Assembly (NCBI GenBank): GCA_900549675.1
Contig: URPG01000028.1
Coordinates: 1-12,647 of the forward strand
Source of the DNA: an uncultured Oscillospiraceae bacterium
Lineage (GTDB): Bacteria; Bacillota; Clostridia; Oscillospirales; Acutalibacteraceae
Direction: 5' to 3'
Length of the DNA stretch: 12,647 bases
Shown here: in pieces, positions 1 to 7,437 of the stretch
Layout: every line of letters begins with the position of its first letter
Position numbering within the stretch: the first letter of the stretch is position 1
Notes under the pieces: generated by a model
What the model saw: only the letters and a program-made list of their open reading frames with translations
The model's database searches: none
Told to the model about the DNA's origin: nothing
Position numbers and translations under genes: made by a program

Positions 1-1
1 G

Positions 2-307
2 TGGGGCGAACTGGAGAAAGCCGCCGCTGTTTACGGAGAACGCTATTTATTATGGCCTGACTATCCTGAATATCATAAGATGTTGGAGAGTGATATTGCC
101 GACATTAAAAATCTTGGCGGCAAATACGGCGGCAGTATTACAGGCGGTTTGTTTGTGGGTGCCTTTGTGGAGGATATTCCATGGATGCATTTGGACATTG
201 CCGGTACATCCTGGGTAGAAACTCCTGATTTTGCGTTCCAGAGTAAGGGCGGAACAGGTGCGGGCCTTACGGCTCTTTATGCTTTAAGCCTTTATGAGAA
301 TGAATGA
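2..307 (+). CDS. pepA: Leucyl aminopeptidase (peptidase family M17), C-terminal fragment
   Basis: This is the last 101 codons of a gene whose start lies left of the window. The frame is open from base 2 and stops with TGA at 305-307. The segments WPDYPEYHKM, SDIADIKNLGG, the glycine-rich stretch before FVGAFVED, WMHLDIAGTSW and GGTGAGLTALYAL match, in order, the C-terminal end of the catalytic domain of M17 cytosol aminopeptidases. These are cytoplasmic dimanganese or dizinc enzymes that remove N-terminal residues from peptides. The metal-binding and catalytic Lys/Arg motifs lie upstream of the window and cannot be checked. The first ATG inside the window (base 80) is internal. The gene converges on the ABC permease gene that ends at 506. 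Confidence 0.88.
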   Translation, partial: WGELEKAAAVYGERYLLWPDYPEYHKMLESDIADIKNLGGKYGGSITGGLFVGAFVEDIPWMHLDIAGTSWVETPDFAFQSKGGTGAGLTALYALSLYENE

Positions 308-340
308 TAAAACAACTCAATCGATCAAATTCAATTTTAA

Positions 341-372
341 GAAAGACTCTGTAAAGTTTTACAGAGTCTTTC
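341..372 (+). terminator. Intrinsic terminator of the aminopeptidase gene
   Basis: A perfect 15-bp inverted repeat (341-355 with 358-372) lies 33 bases after the aminopeptidase stop. The tip is very tight: only bases 356-357 lie between the arms, so the innermost pair probably opens. It is followed by the T-rich run TTAATTTACTTTT. The strength and position make it a convincing Rho-independent terminator. The other side is only moderately T-rich, so action on transcripts from the opposing ABC operon is possible but less certain. Confidence 0.88.
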
Positions 373-505
373 TTAATTTACTTTTGGGAAAAAGCCAGAT
401 GTTCATTGTATGGAATGAACTGCGTGTTTCAAAAAATTATTTAAAAAATTGTCATTACGATAAACTAGAAGTGTCTGTCTGGCATTGATAAAATTGGCTT
501 AAAAA
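373..505. other. Convergent intergenic spacer with a small inverted repeat
   Basis: This AT-rich spacer lies between the aminopeptidase terminator and the end of the minus-strand permease gene. The one clear structure is a 7-bp inverted repeat (GTTCATT at 401-407, AATGAAC at 414-420) with a 6-base loop. Read on the minus strand it is followed, after nine bases, by TTTTTCCC, so it could be a weak terminator for the ABC operon. A 64-codon plus-strand frame across this area (294-488) runs through both hairpins and is not protein-like. Confidence 0.35.
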
Positions 506-1390
506 TTATTCTTTGACAGCGCCCAACATAATACCGGTAACAAAATATTTTTGCAGAAAAGGATAGACCAGCAGCATAGGAATCATTGCAATAAAAACCT
601 TGGCGGCATCTAACGATTTGTTAGAAAGCTTGCTTAGGTTTTCAATTTGGTCTTTGGTGAGGTTTGTCGTTTGAATATTGACCACCAGTTGTTTAATATA
701 GGTCTGTAAAGGGTAATGGGTTTCTCCCGTGGTGAGAACCAAGCCTTGGAAAAATTCATTCCAATGATACACACTGGTAAACAGCACAATGGTAGCCAAA
801 ACAGGGACGGAAACAGGAACTACAATTTGAAAGAGAATTCGCCACGGATTGGCACCGTCTACTACCGCGGCCTCTTCTAAATCCGGAGAAATGCCTCGGA
901 AAAAGTTAATCATTACAATCAAATTAAAGACCGGTAAACTGCCTGCTAAAACGAGTCCCCAAATGTTGTCAATCAAGCGGTATTTCTGCATGGTAATATA
1001 CCACGGCACAGTTCCGCCGTTAAATAGCATGCAGAATAAAACAATCCACATCAAAATGTTGCGCGGCTTAAATTCTTTTTTAGTTTTGGCTAGAGGATAG
1101 GCCATCATGATTAAAACAATCATGGTAAAGGCGGTTCCCAAAACGGTTCTCTGAATTGAAATCCAAAAAGAATTAAAAAACTTCCAATCACCCATGATTT
1201 CTTTGTAAGAATGAATGGTGAATCCTATGGGATAAACAGTGACGATACCTGAATTGGCCGCTGTTTTATCTGATAGGGAAAGACACAGGGAATACCAAAG
1301 CGGGTAGATACAGCTAAAAGCCAAAATTCCCATTAAAATGACATTAAAAATATCGAACAAACGAGAGCTGAATGTTTTATTTTCAATCAT
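506..1390 (-). CDS. Carbohydrate ABC transporter permease, LplC/YtcP type (CUT1 family)
   Basis: This 294-residue polytopic membrane protein is one of the two permease subunits of a binding-protein-dependent sugar importer. The hydrophobic segments lie near residues 12-36, 82-100, 112-128, 143-165, 186-208 and 262-285. The cytoplasmic EAA loop that docks with the ATPase is clear at about 172-197 (EEAAVVDGANPWR, then a PV-rich helix). The length and the C-terminal pattern ending in FVTGIMLGAVKE fit the YtcP/LplC group. The start ATG follows GGGGAGGG at a 7-base gap, and only 15 bases separate it from the upstream permease gene, so the two are co-transcribed. The TAA stop is at 506. The substrate is not readable from the sequence; oligosaccharides, often plant or host polysaccharide fragments, are typical of this group. 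Confidence 0.93.
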   Translation of the reverse strand: MIENKTFSSRLFDIFNVILMGILAFSCIYPLWYSLCLSLSDKTAANSGIVTVYPIGFTIHSYKEIMGDWKFFNSFWISIQRTVLGTAFTMIVLIMMAYPLAKTKKEFKPRNILMWIVLFCMLFNGGTVPWYITMQKYRLIDNIWGLVLAGSLPVFNLIVMINFFRGISPDLEEAAVVDGANPWRILFQIVVPVSVPVLATIVLFTSVYHWNEFFQGLVLTTGETHYPLQTYIKQLVVNIQTTNLTKDQIENLSKLSNKSLDAAKVFIAMIPMLLVYPFLQKYFVTGIMLGAVKE

Positions 1391-1405
1391 ATCAATGCCC
1401 TCCCC

Positions 1406-2299
1406 TTAAAATACTTTATAATGTGCGACTTTATAGGCGGTAATATAGGAAAAAACAATTAGAATAAAGCTTACGGCAGATTTCAAAAGACCCGCAGTGG
1501 TGGCCAATGAGAACTGTAAATCAATTAATCCCATGCGGTAGACCCATGTGTCCAGAATATCTCCGGTGGAATAAACAAGTTTATTATAGAGATTAAAAAC
1601 CTGGTCAAACCCTGCATTTAAAACACTTCCCAGCCCCAATACACCGAGAAGGACTATGGTGGGGATGAGTCCGGGTAAGGTGATATGCCAAATGGATTTC
1701 CATCTTCCCGCACCGTCAATGGCGGCAGCCTCGTATAAATTAGGGTTGATTCCTGTTAGGGCGGCGAGGTAAATAACCGCATTATAGCCAAATTCTTTCC
1801 AAACATCAGTGCCGACCACCAATTGGCGGAAGATAGAAGAATCCTGCATCCATACACGGGCATCGTGGCCAAAAAGGCCACTGATTGTATTGATGACGCC
1901 GTTATAGCCAAAAATATTGATAATAATGCTGGCTAAAATAACCCAGGACAAAAAATGAGGCAGATAGACAATGGTTTGCACAACTTTTTTATATTTTGTA
2001 TTTTTTATCTCGTTTAGCAAAATAGCAAAAGTCAACGGAACCAATAAATTCAGAATCATTTTGGACACGGCAATGACGACGGTGTTGGTCATGACCTGCC
2101 AAGCGTCGCTCATAGAGAAAAGATATCGGAAGTTATCAACTCCTACCCAGTCTGATTTCCAATATCCTAACCCGGGATTGTAATCCTGAAAGGCCATTAC
2201 AATGCCTACCATGGGTACAATACTGAACAATATCAGCCATACAAAACCGGGTAAAATCATAAGGCTGTAATGTAATTGATCGGTTATTTTCCTTTTCAT
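1406..2299 (-). CDS. Carbohydrate ABC transporter permease, LplB/YteP type (CUT1 family)
   Basis: This is the partner permease of the importer, 297 residues from the chosen start. It has about six membrane segments, the first near residues 11-36 (YSLMILPGFVWLILF). The EAA docking loop lies near 190-213 (EAAAIDGAGRWKS, then HITLPGLIP). LPGFVWLILFSIVPM followed by AFQDYNP is typical of the LplB/YteP group. The frame is open to an ATG at 2338, which would add 13 residues. I prefer the ATG at 2299 because AAAGGGA lies 11 bases upstream of it and because family members usually begin just before this first helix. The stretch between this start and the end of the lipoprotein gene is 187 bases with two stem-loops, so the level relative to the lipoprotein is probably lowered after transcription. 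Confidence 0.92.
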   Translation of the reverse strand: MKRKITDQLHYSLMILPGFVWLILFSIVPMVGIVMAFQDYNPGLGYWKSDWVGVDNFRYLFSMSDAWQVMTNTVVIAVSKMILNLLVPLTFAILLNEIKNTKYKKVVQTIVYLPHFLSWVILASIIINIFGYNGVINTISGLFGHDARVWMQDSSIFRQLVVGTDVWKEFGYNAVIYLAALTGINPNLYEAAAIDGAGRWKSIWHITLPGLIPTIVLLGVLGLGSVLNAGFDQVFNLYNKLVYSTGDILDTWVYRMGLIDLQFSLATTAGLLKSAVSFILIVFSYITAYKVAHYKVF

Positions 2300-2358
2300 G
2301 TTCGTAACCATCCCTTTCTGCGCGTAAGTATAGTGCATGAGTCATGATTGTATGAGAG

Positions 2359-2377
2359 AAGAAGATGAAATCTTCTT
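2359..2377 (-). promoter_or_regulatory. Stem-loop in the leader of the first permease gene
   Basis: AAGAAGAT and ATCTTCTT form an 8-bp perfect stem around the triplet GAA, about 60 bases upstream of the chosen permease start. On the minus strand no run of T follows, so it does not look like a terminator. It may affect mRNA processing or stability. The composition is purine/pyrimidine-biased and the stem is short, so chance is possible. Confidence 0.4.
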
Positions 2378-2430
2378 TATATTCTAATGGAAAATGTGAA
2401 TAGATGGTTGTTCAAAGCCTGAAAATCAGA

Positions 2431-2460
2431 TGCGGTGCGGAGGTTTTTCTCAGCACCGCA
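2431..2460 (-). promoter_or_regulatory. Intercistronic stem-loop between binding-protein and permease genes
   Basis: The arms TGCGGTGC (2431-2438) and GCACCGCA (2453-2460) form a GC-rich 8-bp stem, extended after one mismatch by three more pairs and a wobble. It begins 26 bases after the lipoprotein stop. On the transcript it is followed by TCTGATTTTC, a poor uridine tract, so it should be a leaky terminator or a 3' stabiliser rather than a full stop. Such structures are common after binding-protein genes and let the lipoprotein be made in excess over its membrane subunits. Confidence 0.65.
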
Positions 2461-2486
2461 GTGAATTTTTTATTATCTGTCAGATG

Positions 2487-4250
2487 TTATTCTTTTAAAG
2501 CGGATACTTCTTTTAAAATTTCATCTCCGCCTTGTGCATGCCAATTGGAAACAAAGGTATCAAAAGCGCTGATGTCTTCTTGTCCTGTGATAATTTTCAG
2601 CATAGTTTCATCTTCCAATTTTTTGAGATTGGACCATTTACGTTCCATTGTTTCCGTCATACTATAGGTTAAGCTGTAAACCTTTTTATCGGGCTCCACA
2701 GTGGCATAGGGACGGTTACCGATTAAGATAGAGTACATCCGCTGGAAGTCACCTTCATTTTCCATGCTAAAATCAGAAACTGATAATTCTTTCCCTTTTT
2801 CGTATCCGGGAACAACATTTTTTACTTTTTGGGCATCCTGATAGAGCAGTTTGTAGATAGATGTGGGGTCGTTGTAGTCTTCGGGAGTGGTTTCACCGTT
2901 TAAGATTTTTATAAGTTCTCTGGATTCATGCTCTACTTCGTCGGCGGCAGCAGCAACAGTTCTCAGCGGATACCAGCCGATAGCCACAGAGGTATCAAAA
3001 GTTCCTTCATCACGTACAAGTGCATTGTACATAATAATAATGGCTGCGGCCGTATCATCAGAAGCTTTTTTGCTGATCATGCAGGAGGTTGTACCCACAT
3101 TTTTCATGTGCAGATTCCATTTGCCTTCATCATCAAAAATAGGGTAAGCCTGCCAGTTGGCAGTAGGATCATTTTTAAAAGAGTCTAGATTTCCGTATCC
3201 CAATGACCACCATGGACCAAACCACATACCGGCTTGGTTAGCGTTAATCACTTCTCCGCTGGAATCACGAGTGCCCATTTCGGGGTCAATATAGCCTTCG
3301 GCATACCACTTGGCAAGACGCTCCAATGCAGGCTTCATCTTTTCATCCACCGAACCGTAGGTAACTTCACCTTGCTCGTTTTCCAGCCAATAACCGGGAT
3401 AAACATCATAAGCAGAAAATACGGGATCAAAGCCATGGCTGTTATTGGAGGCCTCTAGGAAAGTACAGTAAAGTCTGCCGTTTTTGTCTGGTCCTGTCAG
3501 TGGAATTGTCTGGTCGCCGGCAGGTTTTTTCTCTTTGAAAACCTTGGCTATATTTTCAATATCATTTAAAGTTTTCGGAATTTCTAAATTGTATTCATCC
3601 AACCAATCCTTTCTGACATTGAGAACATGTACCCCGTCAGTGTCAACCGTGATATTCGGCAAAGCCTGCATTTTGCCGTCAAACGTAACGCTGTCCATTG
3701 CACGTCCTTGTGTCGATCTAATAATACCTTTTACCTGTTCGGAGGCATATTGATTAAACAAATCAGTAATGTCCTTAAGCATATTGGATTTAGCAGCCTT
3801 GCGTAAATAAGACTGTTCATTAGCAACCAAACCATCTGGCAAACTGTCACTGGCAATGGCCAAAGAAACTTTTTGATTATAGTCGTTGCCTTCCGCAGCG
3901 GTCCAATCCACAATGACATTGATATTATAGTTGTCACGTAGATAACGGGTATACTGGTTGTCTTGGGCGGAATCACCGGAGGGGAGGGTAGTGTCAATGG
4001 GAGAAACACTCATGCCGATGTGTACATCAACAGGGCTGTCAAATTTTTTAAAAGCTAAATCGTCACTGGACGGAGTGTCGCTATTCTCACCATCGGAAGA
4101 ATTTGTTTTGTCCTCAGAGGATGTTGAGATAGGTGCTTGGCTGCTTTCTTTTTTACTGCTATCGACATTATTTCCTCCACAGCCGGAAAGCGAAGAAAGA
4201 ATCATGACAAGCGAAAGAGAAAGTGTAGCCAGTTTCTTCATGTTTTTCAT
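2487..4250 (-). CDS. Extracellular sugar-binding lipoprotein, LplA/YtcQ type
   Basis: This is the solute-binding component of the importer, anchored to the outer face of the cytoplasmic membrane. From the chosen ATG it has 587 residues. A lipoprotein signal peptide has a Lys-containing N-region, a hydrophobic core at about 7-20 and the lipobox LSGC with the lipidated Cys at 24. A Ser/Asp/Glu-rich flexible linker follows (about 25-65), then a large binding domain with many surface Trp/Tyr/Asp residues (e.g. WFGPWWSLGYGN), as in family 1 sugar-binding proteins of the LplA group. An ATG at 4283 is in frame, but the ATG at 4250 is preceded by GGAGG with a 6-base gap and gives a proper signal peptide. 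It is first in the order lipoprotein, permease, permease, and has its own promoter region downstream of the regulator's terminator. The ligand is unknown. Confidence 0.93.
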   Translation of the reverse strand: MKNMKKLATLSLSLVMILSSLSGCGGNNVDSSKKESSQAPISTSSEDKTNSSDGENSDTPSSDDLAFKKFDSPVDVHIGMSVSPIDTTLPSGDSAQDNQYTRYLRDNYNINVIVDWTAAEGNDYNQKVSLAIASDSLPDGLVANEQSYLRKAAKSNMLKDITDLFNQYASEQVKGIIRSTQGRAMDSVTFDGKMQALPNITVDTDGVHVLNVRKDWLDEYNLEIPKTLNDIENIAKVFKEKKPAGDQTIPLTGPDKNGRLYCTFLEASNNSHGFDPVFSAYDVYPGYWLENEQGEVTYGSVDEKMKPALERLAKWYAEGYIDPEMGTRDSSGEVINANQAGMWFGPWWSLGYGNLDSFKNDPTANWQAYPIFDDEGKWNLHMKNVGTTSCMISKKASDDTAAAIIIMYNALVRDEGTFDTSVAIGWYPLRTVAAAADEVEHESRELIKILNGETTPEDYNDPTSIYKLLYQDAQKVKNVVPGYEKGKELSVSDFSMENEGDFQRMYSILIGNRPYATVEPDKKVYSLTYSMTETMERKWSNLKKLEDETMLKIITGQEDISAFDTFVSNWHAQGGDEILKEVSALKE

Positions 4251-4283
4251 AATGTACCTCCATTTCAAAATGCTCTCGTTCAT

Positions 4284-4390
4284 GTTTTAGTAATAAATTG
4301 TCGTTATTACTAAATTGTATAACTAATATACAATATTTTATAGTAATAAAAAACAGGTAATCGTATGAGGTTTTTAAGATTTACGAAAAA
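4284..4390 (-). promoter_or_regulatory. Importer promoter region with repeated TAGTAATAA elements and a second inverted repeat
   Basis: This short AT-rich stretch sits between the regulator's terminator and the lipoprotein gene. It holds an 11-bp perfect inverted repeat (4286-4296 with 4304-4314, 7-base spacer) whose core TAGTAATAA recurs in direct orientation at 4341-4349, exactly 53 bp from the first copy, close to five helical turns. A second inverted repeat, ATTGTATA/TATACAAT, occupies 4314-4321 and 4327-4334. I see TATA-like stretches on the minus strand but no -35 box of good quality at proper spacing, which would suit an activator-dependent promoter. The adjacent AraC-type regulator is the obvious candidate to bind here; that is inference. 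Confidence 0.6.
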
Positions 4391-4391
4391 A

Positions 4392-4431
4392 ATAAGATAA
4401 TCGTCTTATTTTTCAAAGACGATTATCTTAT
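4392..4431 (-). terminator. Intrinsic terminator of the two-component operon
   Basis: A perfect inverted repeat of 16 bp (4392-4407 with 4416-4431, loop of eight bases) starts 42 bases after the regulator's stop. On the minus strand it runs directly into a T-tract (plus-strand A run 4386-4392). This separates the kinase/regulator unit from the importer unit, so the importer needs its own promoter. Confidence 0.88.
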
Positions 4432-4473
4432 ACACGAGAAATTGATAAAGTTATTATCGGTTCTATTGTGGAG

Positions 4474-5487
4474 CTAGCAAAACTTGCGATAAAAGGTGCT
4501 GATAGAAGAACCCGTCTGTTCTGTAAAGATACGGCAGAAATAAGATTCATCTTCATATCCGACCAGATGAGAAACCGAAGAAGGGGTAGCCTGGTGAGAT
4601 TGCAAAAGTTGCTTAGCTTTTGCAATGCGTTCTTGCCGAATAAAATTGTTAAAGGTGAATCCTGTGATTTTTTTAAAGGTAGCGGCAAAATAGCTGCGGC
4701 TGATACCGACCTGCGCAGCAACCTGATGAATGGAAAGCGATTCGCTTAAGTGCTGCCGAATATAGCTTACCGCATGAAAAACGCAGATCTCATGCTGAGG
4801 GGAATGAACATTTGGCAACGCTTGCTCCAATGTTTTTTTAAATTGCTTCAGCCATTCTATAGCGATATCCGGCTGATGAACAGAAGGAACAGATGGGAGC
4901 ACAGCAAAAGGAAAGAGCTCTTTTGCTTTATCAAACAGACGAATTAGGATATGTTCCAATTGGCGGCAGGAAGGAGCATTTGCCGCGGTTCTCTGCAAGA
5001 TGTTATCCATCGTTTGGGAGGAATAAAGCCAATAAAATTGCAGCCATTCCTCCTGCAAGTCTGATTTTAAAGGCAAAGAGTCACTCTCCACAAAAGATTC
5101 TCTCTCTAGTTGGGAAATCATTTTGCCGACACGCAAAAAAACCTCCTCACAATCTTTTTGGTCCAAACGCATTTTGGAAATATAATCGAGTGTGCCGAGC
5201 CGCAGGGCTGCCTGTACATTTTCAAAATCTTCATGAAAACTAAGGACAACATACTGTAAACGCGGATATTTTATTCTGGCCTGCTGGATAAATTCCAAAC
5301 CGGTCATGACAGGCATGGCGAGATCCACAACACAGAGATCAACTTGGTGGTTTTCCAAAAAAGCAAGGGCTCTCTCTCCATTCGATACTTCTCCGACAAC
5401 CGTCATGCTGCATTTTTCCCAGGGTATTAAAGAGATAAGCCCCATGCGTGCCAATTTGTCATCATCTGCAATTAATACACGAATCAT
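4474..5487 (-). CDS. Response regulator with AraC-type DNA-binding domain (YesN family)
   Basis: This is a cytoplasmic transcription regulator of 337 residues from the chosen start. The N-terminal receiver domain (about 1-120) has the acidic cluster DDD at 8-10, the phospho-acceptor Asp55 in VVDLAMPVMTG, Ser83 and Lys105. A linker of about 120 residues follows. The C-terminal AraC domain (about 236-337) has two helix-turn-helix units near 251-271 (LSIHQVAAQVGISRSYF) and 302-322 (SHLVGYEDESYFCRIF). The frame can also start at GTG 5496, which has AAAAGGA seven bases upstream. I chose ATG 5487 because the protein then begins MIRVLIADDD as receiver domains do, with AGGTG six bases upstream. The gene lies 50 bases after the kinase stop. 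The expected target is the neighbouring importer promoter. Confidence 0.93.
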   Translation of the reverse strand: MIRVLIADDDKLARMGLISLIPWEKCSMTVVGEVSNGERALAFLENHQVDLCVVDLAMPVMTGLEFIQQARIKYPRLQYVVLSFHEDFENVQAALRLGTLDYISKMRLDQKDCEEVFLRVGKMISQLERESFVESDSLPLKSDLQEEWLQFYWLYSSQTMDNILQRTAANAPSCRQLEHILIRLFDKAKELFPFAVLPSVPSVHQPDIAIEWLKQFKKTLEQALPNVHSPQHEICVFHAVSYIRQHLSESLSIHQVAAQVGISRSYFAATFKKITGFTFNNFIRQERIAKAKQLLQSHQATPSSVSHLVGYEDESYFCRIFTEQTGSSISTFYRKFC

Positions 5488-5537
5488 AGCATACACCTAA
5501 ATTCCTTTTAAAGTTTGGTGAAAAATTAAGATAATAT

Positions 5538-7289
5538 CTATGGTAAAATTGGAAAAGACAAGGTTACAGAAGTACCTTGGCCGGGGCTGCTTTGCACCTC
5601 CATGGTGGCATTAGAACCATAAAAATCTTGTAAAGTTAACCATACATACCGAAGACCAATACCACTTTTGGTCTGCCGTTCACCCTCAAAGGGAGAAGAA
5701 TCTTTATAAGAGGTAGAAGAATCATCAAAGCCGACGCCGTCATCGCGAATTGACACCAACACGAAATTCCTGTCAGTAGGCGCTATGTCAATCCAGAGAT
5801 TGCCAAAATCATGCAGATTATGGCAGATTGCGTTTTCGGCAATGGGCTGCAAAATTAACCGTGCGCAGGGAGAATCGAGATAAATGCCTGGGGTTATGTT
5901 CATATGTATCTCAAAGTCTTGCCGGGTTTGCTGTAAGGATAAATATTCTGTCAGCATTTTGATTTCGGAGTTTAACGTGGTATTTTGGCTTACTTTATCC
6001 AGTGTGTAACCCAAAATAAAATTTAAATGAGAAAGATAGTCGGCAATGGCAGTCTGATTGCCCAAACGTGCCTGCCACTGGGCTGAGTATAAAGCGTTCA
6101 TAATAAAGTGAGGGTTAATTTGAAAATATAACTTATCAAGCTCTAATTTTCGTTTCTCACTTTCCTTTCGGTAAATATCCTGCATAAGTTGGTGAACTTG
6201 CTGTTTTAAAGTGAGAAAATGATTATATAAGACCTGATATTCTTCAATAGGAAAGGTATGATGACGTACAGACATATCACCGCTTCCCATTACTTTAAAT
6301 TCTTCTTCAATCAATTTTAAGGGACGGTACATTCGGTTATGAAAAAACCATGAAAGCAATAAAATCACACACAGTGCAAATAAAGAAAAAATGAAAATTT
6401 CCCGCTGCAGTTGAATCCGTTCGGAATCATAATATTGCTGTGGTAAAAGCAGCACATTTTTAAAGCCGAATTGTTGAGGGGCATAGCACCATACATATTG
6501 TTGGTTACGGCCCGTAGTCATATCGGCTGTACGCGATATTTCACCATTAAGATTAAAAACAGTGCCGGCAGAGATATCTTCGGTGGTACTGTAGCGAACC
6601 ACGTTATTTTTATCCAGTTGAATAAAGCGGTAGGGGATACCTTGCTCTTTTTCCAGAGCTTTTATACTGCTGGCGATGTCGGTACGGTATTCGATATAAA
6701 TGTAACGTGATTTATCATCACTGAAATAAACCGGCCTTACAATAGAGAAGACCTCTGCATCAGTAAAACGATTAGCGGTGCGGTGAATACTGTGGAAATC
6801 AATAGAAGTGGTTTGGGAAAGAATATCATACTGCAAAGGGGAAAAATCATTTTGCACACTCATGTTGCTAATCCATAAGGAATTGGCATTTTTCTCCCAA
6901 TAGGCAACCAATTCGATTTGGTTGGAGGAAAAGGCAGATTGTCCTATTAAATTGTCAATTGTTTTTTTATTGGTGATTTTTTCATACGGTGTTGTTGAAT
7001 TCAAGTAAATTTCCGCCATAGAACCAATATGACCGCTGGGCAGCATTTGTTGTGAAATATTGATGATGGAAATAAACTCTTGATGGATTTGTTTGTCAAG
7101 CTGTTCAGTAAAGGTTCGCAGTGCAGTTTGGAACCGATTTTTTTCAGCCGCATCCATGGACCGCAGGGCTGTCAGAAAAACCATTACAATACATAAAATT
7201 GCGACAGCGCAGAGATTGAAAACCATAATGACACGCATAGATTTAGGTTTTCTATTTGGATGAGAAAAGACAGTAGAAAGAGATTTCAT
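5538..7289 (-). CDS. Membrane sensor histidine kinase (YesM family, HisKA_7TM-less LytS-like catalytic core)
   Basis: This 583-residue protein is the cognate kinase of the YesN-type regulator. A first membrane helix lies near residues 19-42, a long extracytoplasmic sensor region at about 43-295, a second helix near 297-317, then a HAMP-like segment (about 318-370) and a coiled linker. The His_kinase domain has the phospho-acceptor His394 in FQINPHFIMNAL; the usual family form is PHFLYNTL, so this one is slightly divergent. The ATPase domain shows the N-box LQPIAENAI (Asn486), the G1 box DDGVGF at 516-521 and SGIGLRYV at 542-549. The start ATG has GAGAGGA seven bases upstream, and a good promoter lies just beyond it. 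The sensor region likely responds to a sugar or to the liganded lipoprotein; the signal itself is unknown. Confidence 0.93.
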   Translation of the reverse strand: MKSLSTVFSHPNRKPKSMRVIMVFNLCAVAILCIVMVFLTALRSMDAAEKNRFQTALRTFTEQLDKQIHQEFISIINISQQMLPSGHIGSMAEIYLNSTTPYEKITNKKTIDNLIGQSAFSSNQIELVAYWEKNANSLWISNMSVQNDFSPLQYDILSQTTSIDFHSIHRTANRFTDAEVFSIVRPVYFSDDKSRYIYIEYRTDIASSIKALEKEQGIPYRFIQLDKNNVVRYSTTEDISAGTVFNLNGEISRTADMTTGRNQQYVWCYAPQQFGFKNVLLLPQQYYDSERIQLQREIFIFSLFALCVILLLSWFFHNRMYRPLKLIEEEFKVMGSGDMSVRHHTFPIEEYQVLYNHFLTLKQQVHQLMQDIYRKESEKRKLELDKLYFQINPHFIMNALYSAQWQARLGNQTAIADYLSHLNFILGYTLDKVSQNTTLNSEIKMLTEYLSLQQTRQDFEIHMNITPGIYLDSPCARLILQPIAENAICHNLHDFGNLWIDIAPTDRNFVLVSIRDDGVGFDDSSTSYKDSSPFEGERQTKSGIGLRYVWLTLQDFYGSNATMEVQSSPGQGTSVTLSFPILP

Positions 7290-7339
7290 GGGCGCATCCT
7301 CTCAAAATACTATATAATATAAACAAATTAAAGAGGTTG

Positions 7340-7378
7340 TTATAATCAAATTATAAGATATTTGGAACAAAAAAACAA
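7340..7378 (-). promoter_or_regulatory. Sigma-A-type promoter of the kinase/regulator operon with palindromic -10 region
   Basis: On the minus strand, TTGTTT (plus 7373-7378) and TATAAT (plus 7350-7355) are separated by exactly 17 bases, about 60 bases upstream of the kinase start. The -10 box lies inside a perfect 7-bp inverted repeat TTATAAT-CAA-ATTATAA (plus 7340-7356), which could be an operator. The -35 box overlaps one arm of the pyrE terminator. Confidence 0.7.
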
Positions 7379-7420
7379 CTTTTCTTTAAAAATAGAGTAG
7401 TTTAAAGAAAAGTTGTTTTT
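7371..7420 (-). terminator. Intrinsic terminator of the pyrE operon
   Basis: A perfect 20-bp inverted repeat (7371-7390 with 7401-7420, 10-base loop) begins 17 bases after the pyrE stop. On the minus strand the stem ends in a T run (TTTTTTTGTTCC). It is rich in A/T pairs and symmetrical enough to work in both directions, although no plus-strand gene approaches it. Confidence 0.88.
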
Positions 7421-7437
7421 AATGATTTTAAAAATGA

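Noticed and set aside
294..488. 64-codon plus-strand frame after the aminopeptidase
   Set aside because: It overlaps the end of the aminopeptidase gene, runs through the terminator hairpin and has no ribosome site.
2300..2338. Upstream start (2338) for the first permease gene
   Set aside because: No ribosome site before it; the internal ATG at 2299 has one and gives the usual family N-terminus.
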